Of a DNA stretch of 64,000 nucleotides, positions 19,401 to 25,959 are shown piece by piece. The DNA lies in contig JALHQT010000004.1 of assembly GCA_022841825.1 (NCBI GenBank), forward strand, positions 248,001 through 312,000. Direction: 5' to 3'. A program made the translations under genes and the position numbers. Under the pieces are notes generated by a model. That model was not told the DNA's origin. It was given only the letters and a program-made list of their open reading frames with translations, and ran no database searches. The DNA is from Anaerolineae bacterium. GTDB taxonomy: Bacteria; Chloroflexota; Anaerolineae; Aggregatilineales; Phototrophicaceae. Each line of letters opens with the position of its first letter. Position 1 is the stretch's first letter.

Positions 19401-19577
19401 TTGTACCAGAGCCAGAGGCGGCGGGGCGCTGTAAGCCTCCATAGTTCGTTTGCAATAAAGCAAGCGTGGATCACGAACCTTCTTGAAGAAGACGAGACTG
19501 CGCTGGAGGTAAGCAATGGTATCCAAGTCGATCTGAAGCCTTTTCAGATTGTGACGCTGAGGCTTGTTTTGAATTGA
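16497..19577 (+). CDS. GH38 alpha-mannosidase
   Basis: About 1026 residues, last gene of the operon. Catalytic features: AGHAHIDVAWLW (zinc-binding His-x-Asp), LPDAFGYTASLPQ (Asp nucleophile) and NQFHDILPGSS (zinc-binding His). The C-terminal half has the beta-sandwich domains typical of GH38. The frame opens at a GTG at 16482; ATG 16497 has a GGAG 4 bases upstream and is preferred. No signal peptide, so it acts on imported mannosides or on internal glycan. Bacterial members cleave alpha-1,2/1,3/1,6 mannose bonds; exact linkage cannot be told from sequence. Confidence 0.88.
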   Translation: MGYHERRFTLQKIARRLALVQGLVYRRRQPLLPFLLDGQPVQPNTYWGEQYAHFSLRTTIQVPVGFEAPLALHLPIGSAGAFSHPEALVIIDDSPLAAVDRHHQEIALPIAYADGELHQLELRGWVGAIDGEPGEPGKRLFMRECAVVQIDPATRELVAWSRIALQAVEHLDENSLDRAHLTQALDDAYQLLDLHEPFGDAFYNSVQPALVLLQLRCAIGHPLDADIIAAGHAHIDVAWLWTLAETRQKAVRTFYNVLHLMEQFPDFHFSQSQPQLYEYVREEDPQLFARIQQRIREGRWEPLGGTWIEPDCNITGAESLARQFLYGRKFFAEHFGAGAESPVCWLPDAFGYTASLPQLIKLAGLDYFFSIKLEQSQYNKLPHDSFWWQGIDGSRVLAHFSTSPDRPWEGNKPDLRNTATYNADLNAFSALGSWIKLHEKARQHVMLMSYGYGDGGGGPTREMNENTLVLRSFPGLPRVTQGKVIDFFRRLEDESGNKLPTWNGELYFELHRGTYTTQSRNKRANRKAEFLQHDAEFLAVAAAQLDPSFEYPHQTLKRAWELVCLNQFHDILPGSSIQPVYEDSLAQYVEATQFAEDVRAAALDVLRKHFGGDVLLVNPTGFAQCTLAFWAGRLPEGMQFEGDVYTQETGDGTLLMADAAPYSFQPLHMIAGTGNEVPFAAHAEALALENRLLRVELNVAGDITRIYDKEAKRELLPEGALANHWQAFEDRPLEWDAWDIDIFYEDKRYFADPAASIRIVEQGPLRATIEIERRILNSQYIQRISLSCDSHQIDFATEIDWREKHILLKAAFPVNLLAPVATYEIQWGQVDRPTHRNTSWDWARFEVAAQKWAALREDDYTVALLNDCKYGYDIHDNVLRLSLLRAPTFPDPDADQGVHQFAYSLRAESVTDLQNVIRAGYALNDPVFAVDGERQAVLHDAVTLFSVEGGAVIETVKAAEDRRGVIMRLYQSQRRRGAVSLHSSFAIKQAWITNLLEEDETALEVSNGIQVDLKPFQIVTLRLVLN

Positions 19578-19845
19578 GTTGCACCTACTTGATCAACATG
19601 AATTTTCGTTATTGCAACGATGAGTAGCAACTGTTGATGCAAAAGCGTGGAACCGGCCAGCTCGGTCGAGCGCAGCCGCTCAACGGAGCCGGGGACGATG
19701 CCGAAGGGGGAGCCAGTCCAGCATCCCGCAGGGAAAGCAGTAGTTCGGTCGTCCCGCCCGCAGGGTGGGATGACCGTACTGCTGCTGGTGCTGGATAGGG
19801 GGTGACCTCGCATCGTAAGATCGCCGAGTCGGCGGCTGCACGCAG
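19578..19845. other. Non-coding junction between the glycan operon and the replicon module
   Basis: 268 bases with no convincing gene. It holds a long imperfect hairpin (listed separately) and the 15-mer CGGTCGAGCGCAGCC (19663-19677), whose last 14 bases recur near 33340. No T-run typical of an intrinsic terminator follows the mannosidase stop. I looked for a direct repeat shared with the other end of the module (about 25.1-25.25 kb) and did not find one. Confidence 0.5.
19736..19783. repeat. Long imperfect hairpin at the edge of the replicon module
   Basis: AGCAGTA..CGGTCGTCCCGCCC pairs with GGGTGGGATGACCGTACTGCT across a 3-base loop, with a 2-base bulge and two mismatches. It could terminate transcription from both sides (the mannosidase and the HU-like gene converge here), or it could mark the boundary of the inserted module. 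Confidence 0.5.
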
Positions 19846-20139
19846 CTAAACTTCCTTGCACCGCCGCCTGAACCGCGCGTACAGTCGCATCTTCGTCCGC
19901 AAACGTGACTTCACCTGCCTTCTCTCGCGCCTGCCATCGGGCATGATGGCACTCACATAACCCTTCCCCTCCTCTCGCATCACTTGTATCTTGCCAATGT
20001 AGGGAATATCGACCCATTCACCCTTAGCGATCTCCTCCGCGAGCGCCTCCAGATAGCGTTCAACTGCCTCGCGCACCAGCGCTTTGGTCAGACTCCGACG
20101 CTGCCGAGCGACATGGGCGACTCGTTGGGTGTGGTTCAC
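19846..20139 (-). CDS. Small basic HU/IHF-like DNA-binding protein
   Basis: 97 residues, strongly basic at both ends. The centre (TKALVREAVERYLEALAEEI, then GEWVDIPYIGKIQV) has the two-helix plus beta-arm layout of HU/IHF-type proteins, where G-x-V-x-I/L-x-x-x-G-x-I leads into the DNA-binding arm. Start: GTG at 20139 with AGGAG 7 bases upstream; the open frame is longer but its N-terminal part covers the hexamer repeats and looks non-coding. Located beside the repeats and downstream of the replication gene, it may bend the origin DNA (inference). Confidence 0.6.
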   Translation of the reverse strand: MNHTQRVAHVARQRRSLTKALVREAVERYLEALAEEIAKGEWVDIPYIGKIQVMREEGKGYVSAIMPDGRRERRQVKSRLRTKMRLYARFRRRCKEV

Positions 20140-20155
20140 AGTTGTTCTCCTGATT

Positions 20156-20235
20156 TGTCGGTAGTCAACTGACACTGCCGACAACCGACAATACCGACAG
20201 TCTGTCGTCGGTTGTCGGTGTGTCGGTTTTGTCGG
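20156..20235. repeat. Cluster of TGTCGG/CCGACA hexamers: putative replication origin or operator
   Basis: Seven perfect copies in 80 bases: TGTCGG at 20156, 20213, 20221 and 20230; CCGACA at 20178, 20185 and 20194. One further near-copy (TGTCGT) starts at 20203. The CCGACA block and the TGTCGG block face each other, giving overall dyad symmetry around 20200. Spacing between neighbours is 7-9 bases. It lies directly upstream of the HU-like gene and downstream of the primase-like gene, as iterons do near plasmid replication genes. Confidence 0.6.
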
Positions 20236-20239
20236 TGCA

Positions 20240-20541
20240 TTACGCCTGATCGCCGATATGCTCGACGGCGATGAACCATTCGGCACGCTCCATCCGCCGT
20301 TCTTCAATCAAGCCCGCGCGCACCAGGTCGCTCGCCAACCCACGCGCTTGCTTCGCCGAAAAGTTCAGATTGCGGTACAGGTCGCGCAAGCCAACGCCCG
20401 CCGCCCTGTCTGGCGGATGGCATTTAGCAGTCGATCCTGCTGACGCTTCTCCTGCACCGCCTCGCCGCTGCGGTCGAGCTGCTCCAGCAGACGATGCGCC
20501 GATTGTCGCCAGCCTTCGGCGATGGCTTGTCCCGCACTTCA
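20240..20541 (-). pseudogene. Detached C-terminal end of the replication protein
   Basis: After the TGA at 20541-20539 the same frame continues with coding-like sequence (SAGQAIAEGWRQSAHRLLEQ and so on, to about 20410). A shift of one base in a G/C-rich run near 20395-20410 then leads to VGLRDLYRNLNFSAKQARGL, then a winged-helix-like ending in a stop at 20242-20240. So one nonsense codon and one frameshift separate the last ~100 residues from the main protein. Sequencing error, decay or recoding could each explain it. Confidence 0.6.
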
Positions 20542-22503
20542 GTGTTGAGTGTTCACGGTCGGTGTATCAGCGTTGGTGTCCAGCCAGTCCAACGCGGCGA
20601 ACAGCGACGCCAGCTTGAACGCCTGGACGTGCATCCGCCCATAGACGCCCTTCAGCCGCTCGTCCAGTTCGGTGTCGCCACTCGGCGCGCAGCGCTTACG
20701 CAGCCAGTCGCCATAAGCTTGACACTCCGCCCAGCACTGCACCTCCAGCCGGAGTGCGCCCGGCGCTGCCAGCCCGAAATCGGTCGGCTCTGGCTGCGGC
20801 AGCCGGTCGTGCAAACGGCGCAGATCGTCAATAAGCGGTTGTGGCACAGCGCGATAGCTGGTGGATGCCGGACGTTCAACGTAGTCCGGTTCAGGCGTGA
20901 GCAGCGCGAAGCGGATGAGCAGCCCGTTGTCCCAATCGCCCCCGCTGACTGCACACGATAGGCTGGCGGGCGTGGTCACACCGAGGATCGAGAGCGCCGC
21001 ATTCTGGACGATGTTCAGCCCGGTCTGGGTATCTTTGTCCACATAATCGGGACAGTCGTAGAGTTCCATCAACAGGTCTTTCATGCCGACCATGTAGTCC
21101 TTGCGGTTGATGGCTCCGAACAGTCCGGCGACCTCGTCCTTGAGGAGTCCGCGTTGGGCGGCGAACGGCTGCGCTTTCGTCAGCCGTTCCTGCTGCTCGC
21201 GGGCGAGCTTGTCGTAGTTGCCCGGCATCCGCCCCGCCAGCGCCTCCTGGAAGCGCTCCGGCGATCCAGGCGTCGGCATGAGCATGTGCGGGATCGCCGC
21301 CCGCGCCACGCCTTCTGCCAGCTTGTAGGCGGTCGATTTGCGGTAGAAGGTCGTCCCGGCGATCAGCATCAGGTACAGGTTCGGATAGAGCTTCACGCCC
21401 CAGGGCGCTTCGCCATACAGCCTGCGCCCGACGGCGGTTGCCAGCAGCCACAGCCCCGCCGCCTGATGAAAGACCATCGGCGTCTGGTTGCCCGTCGCGC
21501 CCGCCCATTCCAGATATTGCGCCAGCCAGTTGGGCAGCTTGTAGTCCCCTGCGACTGTGGGCGGCTCGTCGCTTGGAGGCGCTGGCTGACGAATTGCAGT
21601 GCGTGTTGCGACGACAAGCGGCTGCACAGGCTTCTCGAACAGACCACCAATGCTCGCCACATCGATACTCGAGGTCGCGGCGATGTCCTTCGCCAGCAGC
21701 GTGCCGCAGACGTAGCAATGCCCGTAACCACTGATCGCGTTGAACCCGAATGACGGATTGCGGTCGCTATTGCGATGGCGTTCCGGGTGCAGGCAGCGCC
21801 CGTGCAGCCACTCGCCATGCGGCTTGAAACCCTGACTGAGCAGGTTATCCCGGATGGCATCGAGCAAACGCGGATTGAGGTTGCCTTGCCCTGCCGGTGC
21901 TGAAACTCGCGGCGGATTCCACTCTGGCACAGCCTCACGAGGTTTGAACGACTCGATCCATGCCGCCAGTTCATCCAGATGCGCAACTCGCAGGATGTCG
22001 AGCGGCTGCTCGACCCGGTAAGTGTTGTTCGTGATGGGATGCACGCTCGGCGGCGCGACCACCTGCCGCCCTTCCGCGCACAGTTCGAGGTTGCCAATCG
22101 GCGTCCCCATCGCCTTGAGACTGGATGGCAGGCGGTTTGTGTAAAAGTAGACATGCTGTCCGACCCCTCCGCCCGTCGCGACGGTGAAGGTTTCGGTCAG
22201 GTGCGGGAATGTCGCGGCGAAGGCGGGATACCCGGCTGCCCCATCCAGATCGAGGACGACGAGATTGCCGGAGACCGCGCCGCAGATCAGCCCGACGTTC
22301 TGGAGCAGCCCGGCGCTGCTCCAACCGCGGATGACCTCAGCGGTGGCGGCGGTCTTCTGCAACGCTGCCCAACTCGTCAGCGCCGGACGCTTTCCGTTGA
22401 GCGGCAGGATGCTCAAGCCGAGCGCGGCATAGGTGAGCGCCGCTTCGATGGTGGTGGCGGATTGTGCCGCCCGGACAATGGGCGGTTGGTGTTCGGTATT
22501 CAT
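20539..22503 (-). CDS. PrimPol-type primase with DUF3987 helicase-like domain
   Basis: 654-residue replication protein. Residues about 20-170 are a bifunctional primase/polymerase domain (AALTYAALGLSILPLNGKRP, VVLDLDG, then HVYFY). About 230-285 carry a zinc-binding cluster, C-x4-H in GRCLHPERHR followed by C-x2-C (HCYVCGT). About 340 onward is a DUF3987 P-loop region whose Walker A is degenerate (IAGTTFYRKSTAYK), followed by helical sequence. The start is at ATG 22503; the frame opens upstream to 22575 without support. The protein ends early compared with its own downstream coding remnant. Such proteins start replication of plasmids, phages and integrated elements. Confidence 0.75.
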   Translation of the reverse strand: MNTEHQPPIVRAAQSATTIEAALTYAALGLSILPLNGKRPALTSWAALQKTAATAEVIRGWSSAGLLQNVGLICGAVSGNLVVLDLDGAAGYPAFAATFPHLTETFTVATGGGVGQHVYFYTNRLPSSLKAMGTPIGNLELCAEGRQVVAPPSVHPITNNTYRVEQPLDILRVAHLDELAAWIESFKPREAVPEWNPPRVSAPAGQGNLNPRLLDAIRDNLLSQGFKPHGEWLHGRCLHPERHRNSDRNPSFGFNAISGYGHCYVCGTLLAKDIAATSSIDVASIGGLFEKPVQPLVVATRTAIRQPAPPSDEPPTVAGDYKLPNWLAQYLEWAGATGNQTPMVFHQAAGLWLLATAVGRRLYGEAPWGVKLYPNLYLMLIAGTTFYRKSTAYKLAEGVARAAIPHMLMPTPGSPERFQEALAGRMPGNYDKLAREQQERLTKAQPFAAQRGLLKDEVAGLFGAINRKDYMVGMKDLLMELYDCPDYVDKDTQTGLNIVQNAALSILGVTTPASLSCAVSGGDWDNGLLIRFALLTPEPDYVERPASTSYRAVPQPLIDDLRRLHDRLPQPEPTDFGLAAPGALRLEVQCWAECQAYGDWLRKRCAPSGDTELDERLKGVYGRMHVQAFKLASLFAALDWLDTNADTPTVNTQH

Positions 22504-22612
22504 GGTTGTGCTTTCTTTTGTGTCGTACAAAGTGATGGACAGCACAGCCGGACTGATGTATCCTCGATTTACCACAATCTCTGGACACTTCGTCCGACCG
22601 TGCCGCCAGCCC

Positions 22613-23017
22613 TTAAGCTGGCGGTTTCGTTTTGGACTGAGCAGCGTGTTCGATCAACGTCTGGATGCCGTCCTCAGCGGCGATGCCAGAGCGGATCATG
22701 TCTTCGAGCAGGTCACCCAGCTCATACGGCTTCTTGTTCACGCGCTCGTAGAACAAGTGCAGCGTTTGCAGGCTGATCCCCAGCGTGATGACCAGCAGGC
22801 GTTCAAGAGCATCGACGCGCCGCCCGAACATCTTGGTGAAATGCTTGCGGCTGCCGATCAGGTCTTCCTGTTCGTCGAGCCAGGCGCGCAGCGCGGCGCG
22901 CACGACCTCGGCTTTCGGCTCGTCACGCTGCCTGGCGACTTGCTCCAGACAGTCGTCCATCGGTTCGGTAATGTGGACGGTCAGGCGTCGGGTATAGTTG
23001 GAACGGTTGTCAGACAT
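22613..23017 (-). CDS. Ribbon-helix-helix DNA-binding protein
   Basis: 134 residues. RRLTVHITEPMDDCLEQVAR followed by AEVVRAALRAWLDEQEDL is a classic ribbon-helix-helix domain (beta strand, helix, turn, helix). The rest is helical and could be a partner-binding region. The start at 23017 follows GAGGAAGT closely; an in-frame ATG at 23041 is the alternative. It lies between the relaxase-like gene and the replication gene, with a hairpin-rich gap upstream. RHH proteins in this position often nick-site-bind as MobC/TraY-like accessory factors or repress the replication operon (inference). Confidence 0.7.
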   Translation of the reverse strand: MSDNRSNYTRRLTVHITEPMDDCLEQVARQRDEPKAEVVRAALRAWLDEQEDLIGSRKHFTKMFGRRVDALERLLVITLGISLQTLHLFYERVNKKPYELGDLLEDMIRSGIAAEDGIQTLIEHAAQSKTKPPA

Positions 23018-23342
23018 ACTTCCTCGGGTATTTGGTTTCATCGGACGAAATCGGGACGATGGCGGATGAGAGGGGCGCGTTCAGGCATGACGCGCCATGC
23101 TTCTCAGCGACGGCGGACCCCTGGGACGACGGCGCTGGCGGCATCCCGTGAGGGATGGCGCATCAAGCCCCTCCGGCGCATGAGGAGCGAGTTTATTAAA
23201 CTCGCCACCCCAACTGCGTAGTGGGTGGGGTGTCCCGGCGTCTACAACGCCTGCCGGACGACGACTTCGTCGCGCCGGGACACCCGCGAGCGGCTTCGCG
23301 CCGCTCGCATCTGCGACGCGCAGCGCTCGTTCGGTCACGGGG
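23018..23342. other. Hairpin-rich non-coding gap, candidate transfer origin
   Basis: 325 bases holding several strong inverted repeats. There is a perfect 19-mer GCGAGTTTA-T-TAAACTCGC (23187-23205). There is a perfect 13-bp repeat GGGTGTCCCGGCG (23228-23240) with its complement at 23273-23285. GCGAGCGGC-TTCGC-GCCGCTCGC lies near 23286-23308, and CATCCC-GTGA-GGGATG lies near 23140-23155. An open frame crosses it on the minus strand but is composed of these repeats. Flanked by relaxase-like and RHH genes, it fits an oriT or similar protein-binding site. Confidence 0.5.
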
Positions 23343-24011
23343 CTAAATGTCGAGATCAACATGATGCCCTCCAGCAATGCTTGGCTCCGCTTCCGGCTGC
23401 TCTACTTCGCGTGCCAGACGCCACTCGTTGCCGATGGTGCGGTCCAGGATCAGCTCAAACTCCTGTCGGGCGATGCGATGCAGGTTGTCCTCGCGGTTCA
23501 ATCCACCGCGATCCGTGCAGACCTGCCCGCGATGCGTCATGTGTGACTCGCGCTCGCCCAGGCCGTTCTCAATCGTCCCAGCGACGAAGACATGCGTGTG
23601 CAGGTTCTGCAAGCCATAGTCGTCATCGGTATCCCGGTCGTGCAGGACATAGCTGTAATCCGGGATGTTCAGTCCGCGCGCGGCGTGCCAGCCCTCAATC
23701 GTCCGCTCGGTGACTTCGCGCACAACTTCAGCGCGCAGCGTTTCAGGGATCAGCGCCATCAGGTCGGGTGCCGGGGCGATGACCAGGTGATGCGCCAGCA
23801 CATACGGTCCCGCCTGTTCGCCTGCCGCCGCGTACACCGCTTTCCAGCCTGCACCCAAGCCGCAGTCCGTCCAGCGGTCGGACAAATCGACCGGGCGGTG
23901 ATCGGGACTCTCGCGGTACGAAACGTACTGGAGCAGCTTGCGCAGCGAGCGGTAGACGCCTTTGGTTGGCTTCTGGTAGTGCCAGTTGGGGATGATGGTC
24001 GGCTTGCTCAT
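23343..24011 (-). CDS. Relaxase-like (HUH) mobilisation protein
   Basis: 222 residues. Near the N-terminus LLQYVSYRE has Tyr29 and Tyr32, possible DNA-linking tyrosines. HHLVIAP (about 74-80) resembles relaxase motif II. HDRD (124-127) followed by NLHTHVFVAGT (His138, His140) resembles the three-His metal motif III, H-x-D...H-x-H. The protein is shorter than typical relaxases and has no helicase or primase tail. It overlaps the zinc-ribbon gene by 4 bases. If it is a relaxase it would nick one strand at the transfer origin. A rolling-circle replication protein is the main alternative. Confidence 0.55.
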   Translation of the reverse strand: MSKPTIIPNWHYQKPTKGVYRSLRKLLQYVSYRESPDHRPVDLSDRWTDCGLGAGWKAVYAAAGEQAGPYVLAHHLVIAPAPDLMALIPETLRAEVVREVTERTIEGWHAARGLNIPDYSYVLHDRDTDDDYGLQNLHTHVFVAGTIENGLGERESHMTHRGQVCTDRGGLNREDNLHRIARQEFELILDRTIGNEWRLAREVEQPEAEPSIAGGHHVDLDI

Positions 24012-24214
24012 GCTTCAGTTCCGTCTTGATGTAACAGAGTGTTTGACACGAAATGCGTATGCAGCGATTTCCAGCGTGTCCACTTTGCCCGCTGCTTACA
24101 GCGGTTGCTGCAATACAATCGCTTGCGCCCAGCGTAGTAGCCCGATACCGGCAGCGGTTCGCCACACACCAGACACCGACCTACTGCCTGTCTGACACGG
24201 CTGTGTGATGACAA
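24008..24214 (-). CDS. Small zinc-ribbon protein
   Basis: 68 residues with four cysteines, Cys14-x2-Cys17 and Cys35-x3-Cys39, in GRCLVCGEPLP and RLYCSNRCKQRAKW. The second half of the motif resembles zinc fingers of small DNA-binding accessory proteins in mobile elements. It is basic. The start lies inside the end of the membrane-protein gene (34-base overlap) and the end overlaps the relaxase-like gene by ATGA. Function unknown; DNA or relaxase binding is a guess. Confidence 0.55.
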   Translation of the reverse strand: MSSHSRVRQAVGRCLVCGEPLPVSGYYAGRKRLYCSNRCKQRAKWTRWKSLHTHFVSNTLLHQDGTEA

Positions 24215-25086
24215 TTGCCGTTGGGCGACAGCGCTAAAGGGCGCGGTTCGCTGCTGACCTCCGACGCAACCTCACTCATTTCGCCGGACAATGCAGGCTG
24301 CTCGTACCACTGGTCAGCTTGCAGCTCGCGGTAGACTAGCGCCCGCCAGTCGGCGGTTGTCAGGATTTCCAGCGCCTCGCGCTTGCGGCTGTTGGACTTG
24401 CGCAGGGCATCGCGCAGGGCGTTGGCGTAGAACTGCATCCAGCGCGGATGGTTCTCCGGGTTGAGTGCCGCGCGCTGCCAGCTATTGATCGCATCCTGAT
24501 AAGCGCGCTCGTTGGCATGACGCTGCTCAATGGCGACCAGCATCTGTTCCTTGAGGACGTAAGCAGTGCTGAGAACCATCAGGGGTGGGGCGATGGCTTC
24601 CAGCCAGGCAAACGGGCTGTGCATATGACCGGGCAGGGCGACCTGCACATTGCCGACAAGCGCGATAGCAGTAGCGATCCCCATGCTGATGTAGAGCAGA
24701 CGGCGCGCGCTCCGTGTTGTCCCGAGCGTCGCCAGCGCCAGCGAGAACACCACCTGTCCGATCTCGGCGGTCAGCACGGTAGCGATTCCAACTGCGACCG
24801 CTGCCCGCGCGTCCGGCACGGCTGCGCCGAAGGTCTCCGAGCCGATGACGTAGAGCCGGATCGCGGATGGCGTAAACGCTGCTAACAGCAGCAAAATGCA
24901 CAGCGCGGTGATGAGCTTGGTCACACGGGGTGGGAAGCGCAGCGCAGCATACTGGTTGAACAGTTCCCGCTGCGGGCGCTCGCCGACGGCGCGATTGACC
25001 GCCTCCTGTGCGGCGGCGTAGGCGAGCTGGCGTTCTTCCTGGGTGAGCGGTCTAATTTGCGAAAGTGGATTGGTTTGGTCGTTCAA
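24181..25086 (-). CDS. Membrane protein, first gene of the replicon module
   Basis: 301 residues. Four hydrophobic segments lie between about residues 56 and 190 (TKLITALCILLLLAAF, AVGIATVLTAEIGQVVFSLA, LLYISMGIATAIALVG, PPLMVLSTAYVLKEQ). A charged helical tail of about 100 residues follows, probably cytoplasmic. The layout resembles DUF2637/SpdB-like membrane proteins on actinobacterial plasmids, which help spread plasmids between cells. I see no motif that proves this. It overlaps the zinc-ribbon gene, so all six genes of the module may be one operon. Confidence 0.5.
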   Translation of the reverse strand: MNDQTNPLSQIRPLTQEERQLAYAAAQEAVNRAVGERPQRELFNQYAALRFPPRVTKLITALCILLLLAAFTPSAIRLYVIGSETFGAAVPDARAAVAVGIATVLTAEIGQVVFSLALATLGTTRSARRLLYISMGIATAIALVGNVQVALPGHMHSPFAWLEAIAPPLMVLSTAYVLKEQMLVAIEQRHANERAYQDAINSWQRAALNPENHPRWMQFYANALRDALRKSNSRKREALEILTTADWRALVYRELQADQWYEQPALSGEMSEVASEVSSEPRPLALSPNGNCHHTAVSDRQ

Positions 25087-25096
25087 TGCCTCGTCT

Positions 25097-25130
25097 CCAG
25101 GTTCTTGAGGGGCTTCGCCCTTGAACCTGG
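25097..25130. repeat. Hairpin upstream of the replicon module operon
   Basis: CCAGGTTC pairs perfectly with GAACCTGG, with an inner AGGG/CCCT stem. It lies 11 bases upstream of the first gene of the module, so it could be a 5'-UTR structure or an operator. Confidence 0.4.
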
Positions 25131-25212
25131 TCAGGCACTACAATGGTCGGCATCAGCGTCAGCCATATGCCTGAGGGCGAGAAGATCGCCGTGCGCGGCT
25201 GGTAAGGTAGAG

Positions 25213-25243
25213 AATCTGGGAAAGAGCCTTTCTTTCCCAGATT
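25213..25243. terminator. Perfect 13-bp hairpin after kdpE
   Basis: AATCTGGGAAAGA pairs with TCTTTCCCAGATT across a 5-base loop, 24 bases beyond the kdpE stop. The CGTTTTG tract follows only on the plus strand, so on the kdp side it is a stem without a clear U-run. It still separates the kdp operon from the replicon module. Confidence 0.6.
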
Positions 25244-25266
25244 CGTTTTGACTTGCAATGGGTCAT

Positions 25267-25959
25267 CTAGGTGATTTCCACCCTCAATCGATACCCAACC
25301 CCTGGTTCCGTAATCAACCGCTTTGGCAGCGCGGGGTTGTCCTCCAGCTTTTGACGAAGCTGCGCAAAGTAGACGCGCAGGTAATGGGTCTCGTTCACGT
25401 ATTCCGGACCCCACACGGCACGCAAAATCTGCTGATGCGTGAGCACCTTGCCCGCGTGCTGGATCATCAGTCGCAGCAGCGCATACTCCGTCGGGGTCAG
25501 CTTAACCCCCTCGCCGCGTAGTGTCACCGTGCGCCGTGAGAAATCAACCTCCAGCTCATCCACGCGAAACGTCGAGTCCTGCGCCTCCGGGCGTGCATGG
25601 CGCAGCGCCACCCGGATACGCGCCAGCAGCTCATCGGTGCTGAAGGGCTTGGTCAGATAATCGTCCGCCCCGGCATCGAGTGCCGCAACCTTGCCCTGGT
25701 CGTCATCGCGCACCGACAGGATGATGACGGGTGTCGCCGTCCATTCGCGCAGGCGGCGCAGCACCTCCAGCCCGTCCAGATCCGGCAGCCCCAGATCAAG
25801 AATAATGATATCTGGGCGATGTTGGGCAGCGCGTGTGATGCCTTCGCCGCCCGTCAGCGCCTCCAGGACGTGATAGCCGCTCGCTTCCAGGCTGATGCGC
25901 AGGAAGCGGCGAATCTGCGCTTCGTCGTCGATGACCAGGACATGAACGCCTTCGCTCAC
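25267..25959 (-). CDS. kdpE: KdpE, response regulator of potassium transport
   Basis: 230-residue OmpR/PhoB-type response regulator. The receiver has HVLVIDDEAQIRR, a phospho-acceptor Asp in IIILDLGLPD (about residue 55) and the Lys of LTKPF. The winged helix (about 130-228) contains LTPTEYALLRLM and ends in GVGYRLR. It would be phosphorylated by KdpD when potassium is limiting and then activate the kdpFABC promoter. It overlaps kdpD by 4 bases and is the last gene of the operon. Confidence 0.93.
   Translation of the reverse strand: MSEGVHVLVIDDEAQIRRFLRISLEASGYHVLEALTGGEGITRAAQHRPDIIILDLGLPDLDGLEVLRRLREWTATPVIILSVRDDDQGKVAALDAGADDYLTKPFSTDELLARIRVALRHARPEAQDSTFRVDELEVDFSRRTVTLRGEGVKLTPTEYALLRLMIQHAGKVLTHQQILRAVWGPEYVNETHYLRVYFAQLRQKLEDNPALPKRLITEPGVGYRLRVEIT

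Noticed and set aside
20156-20235. Possible CRISPR array
   Set aside because: Units are hexamers on both strands with 1-20 bases between; no spacers and no cas genes.
23081-23377. 98-codon minus-strand frame in the hairpin-rich gap
   Set aside because: Made of inverted repeats, no ribosome site, low-complexity Arg/Pro-rich translation.
23343-24011. Integrase or transposase
   Set aside because: No DDE, Arg-His-Arg-Tyr or Ser-recombinase pattern; the three-His motif fits a relaxase-like HUH protein better.
19578-25266. Attachment-site repeats bounding the replicon module
   Set aside because: No shared direct repeat was found between the two edges by eye; the true boundaries are unknown.
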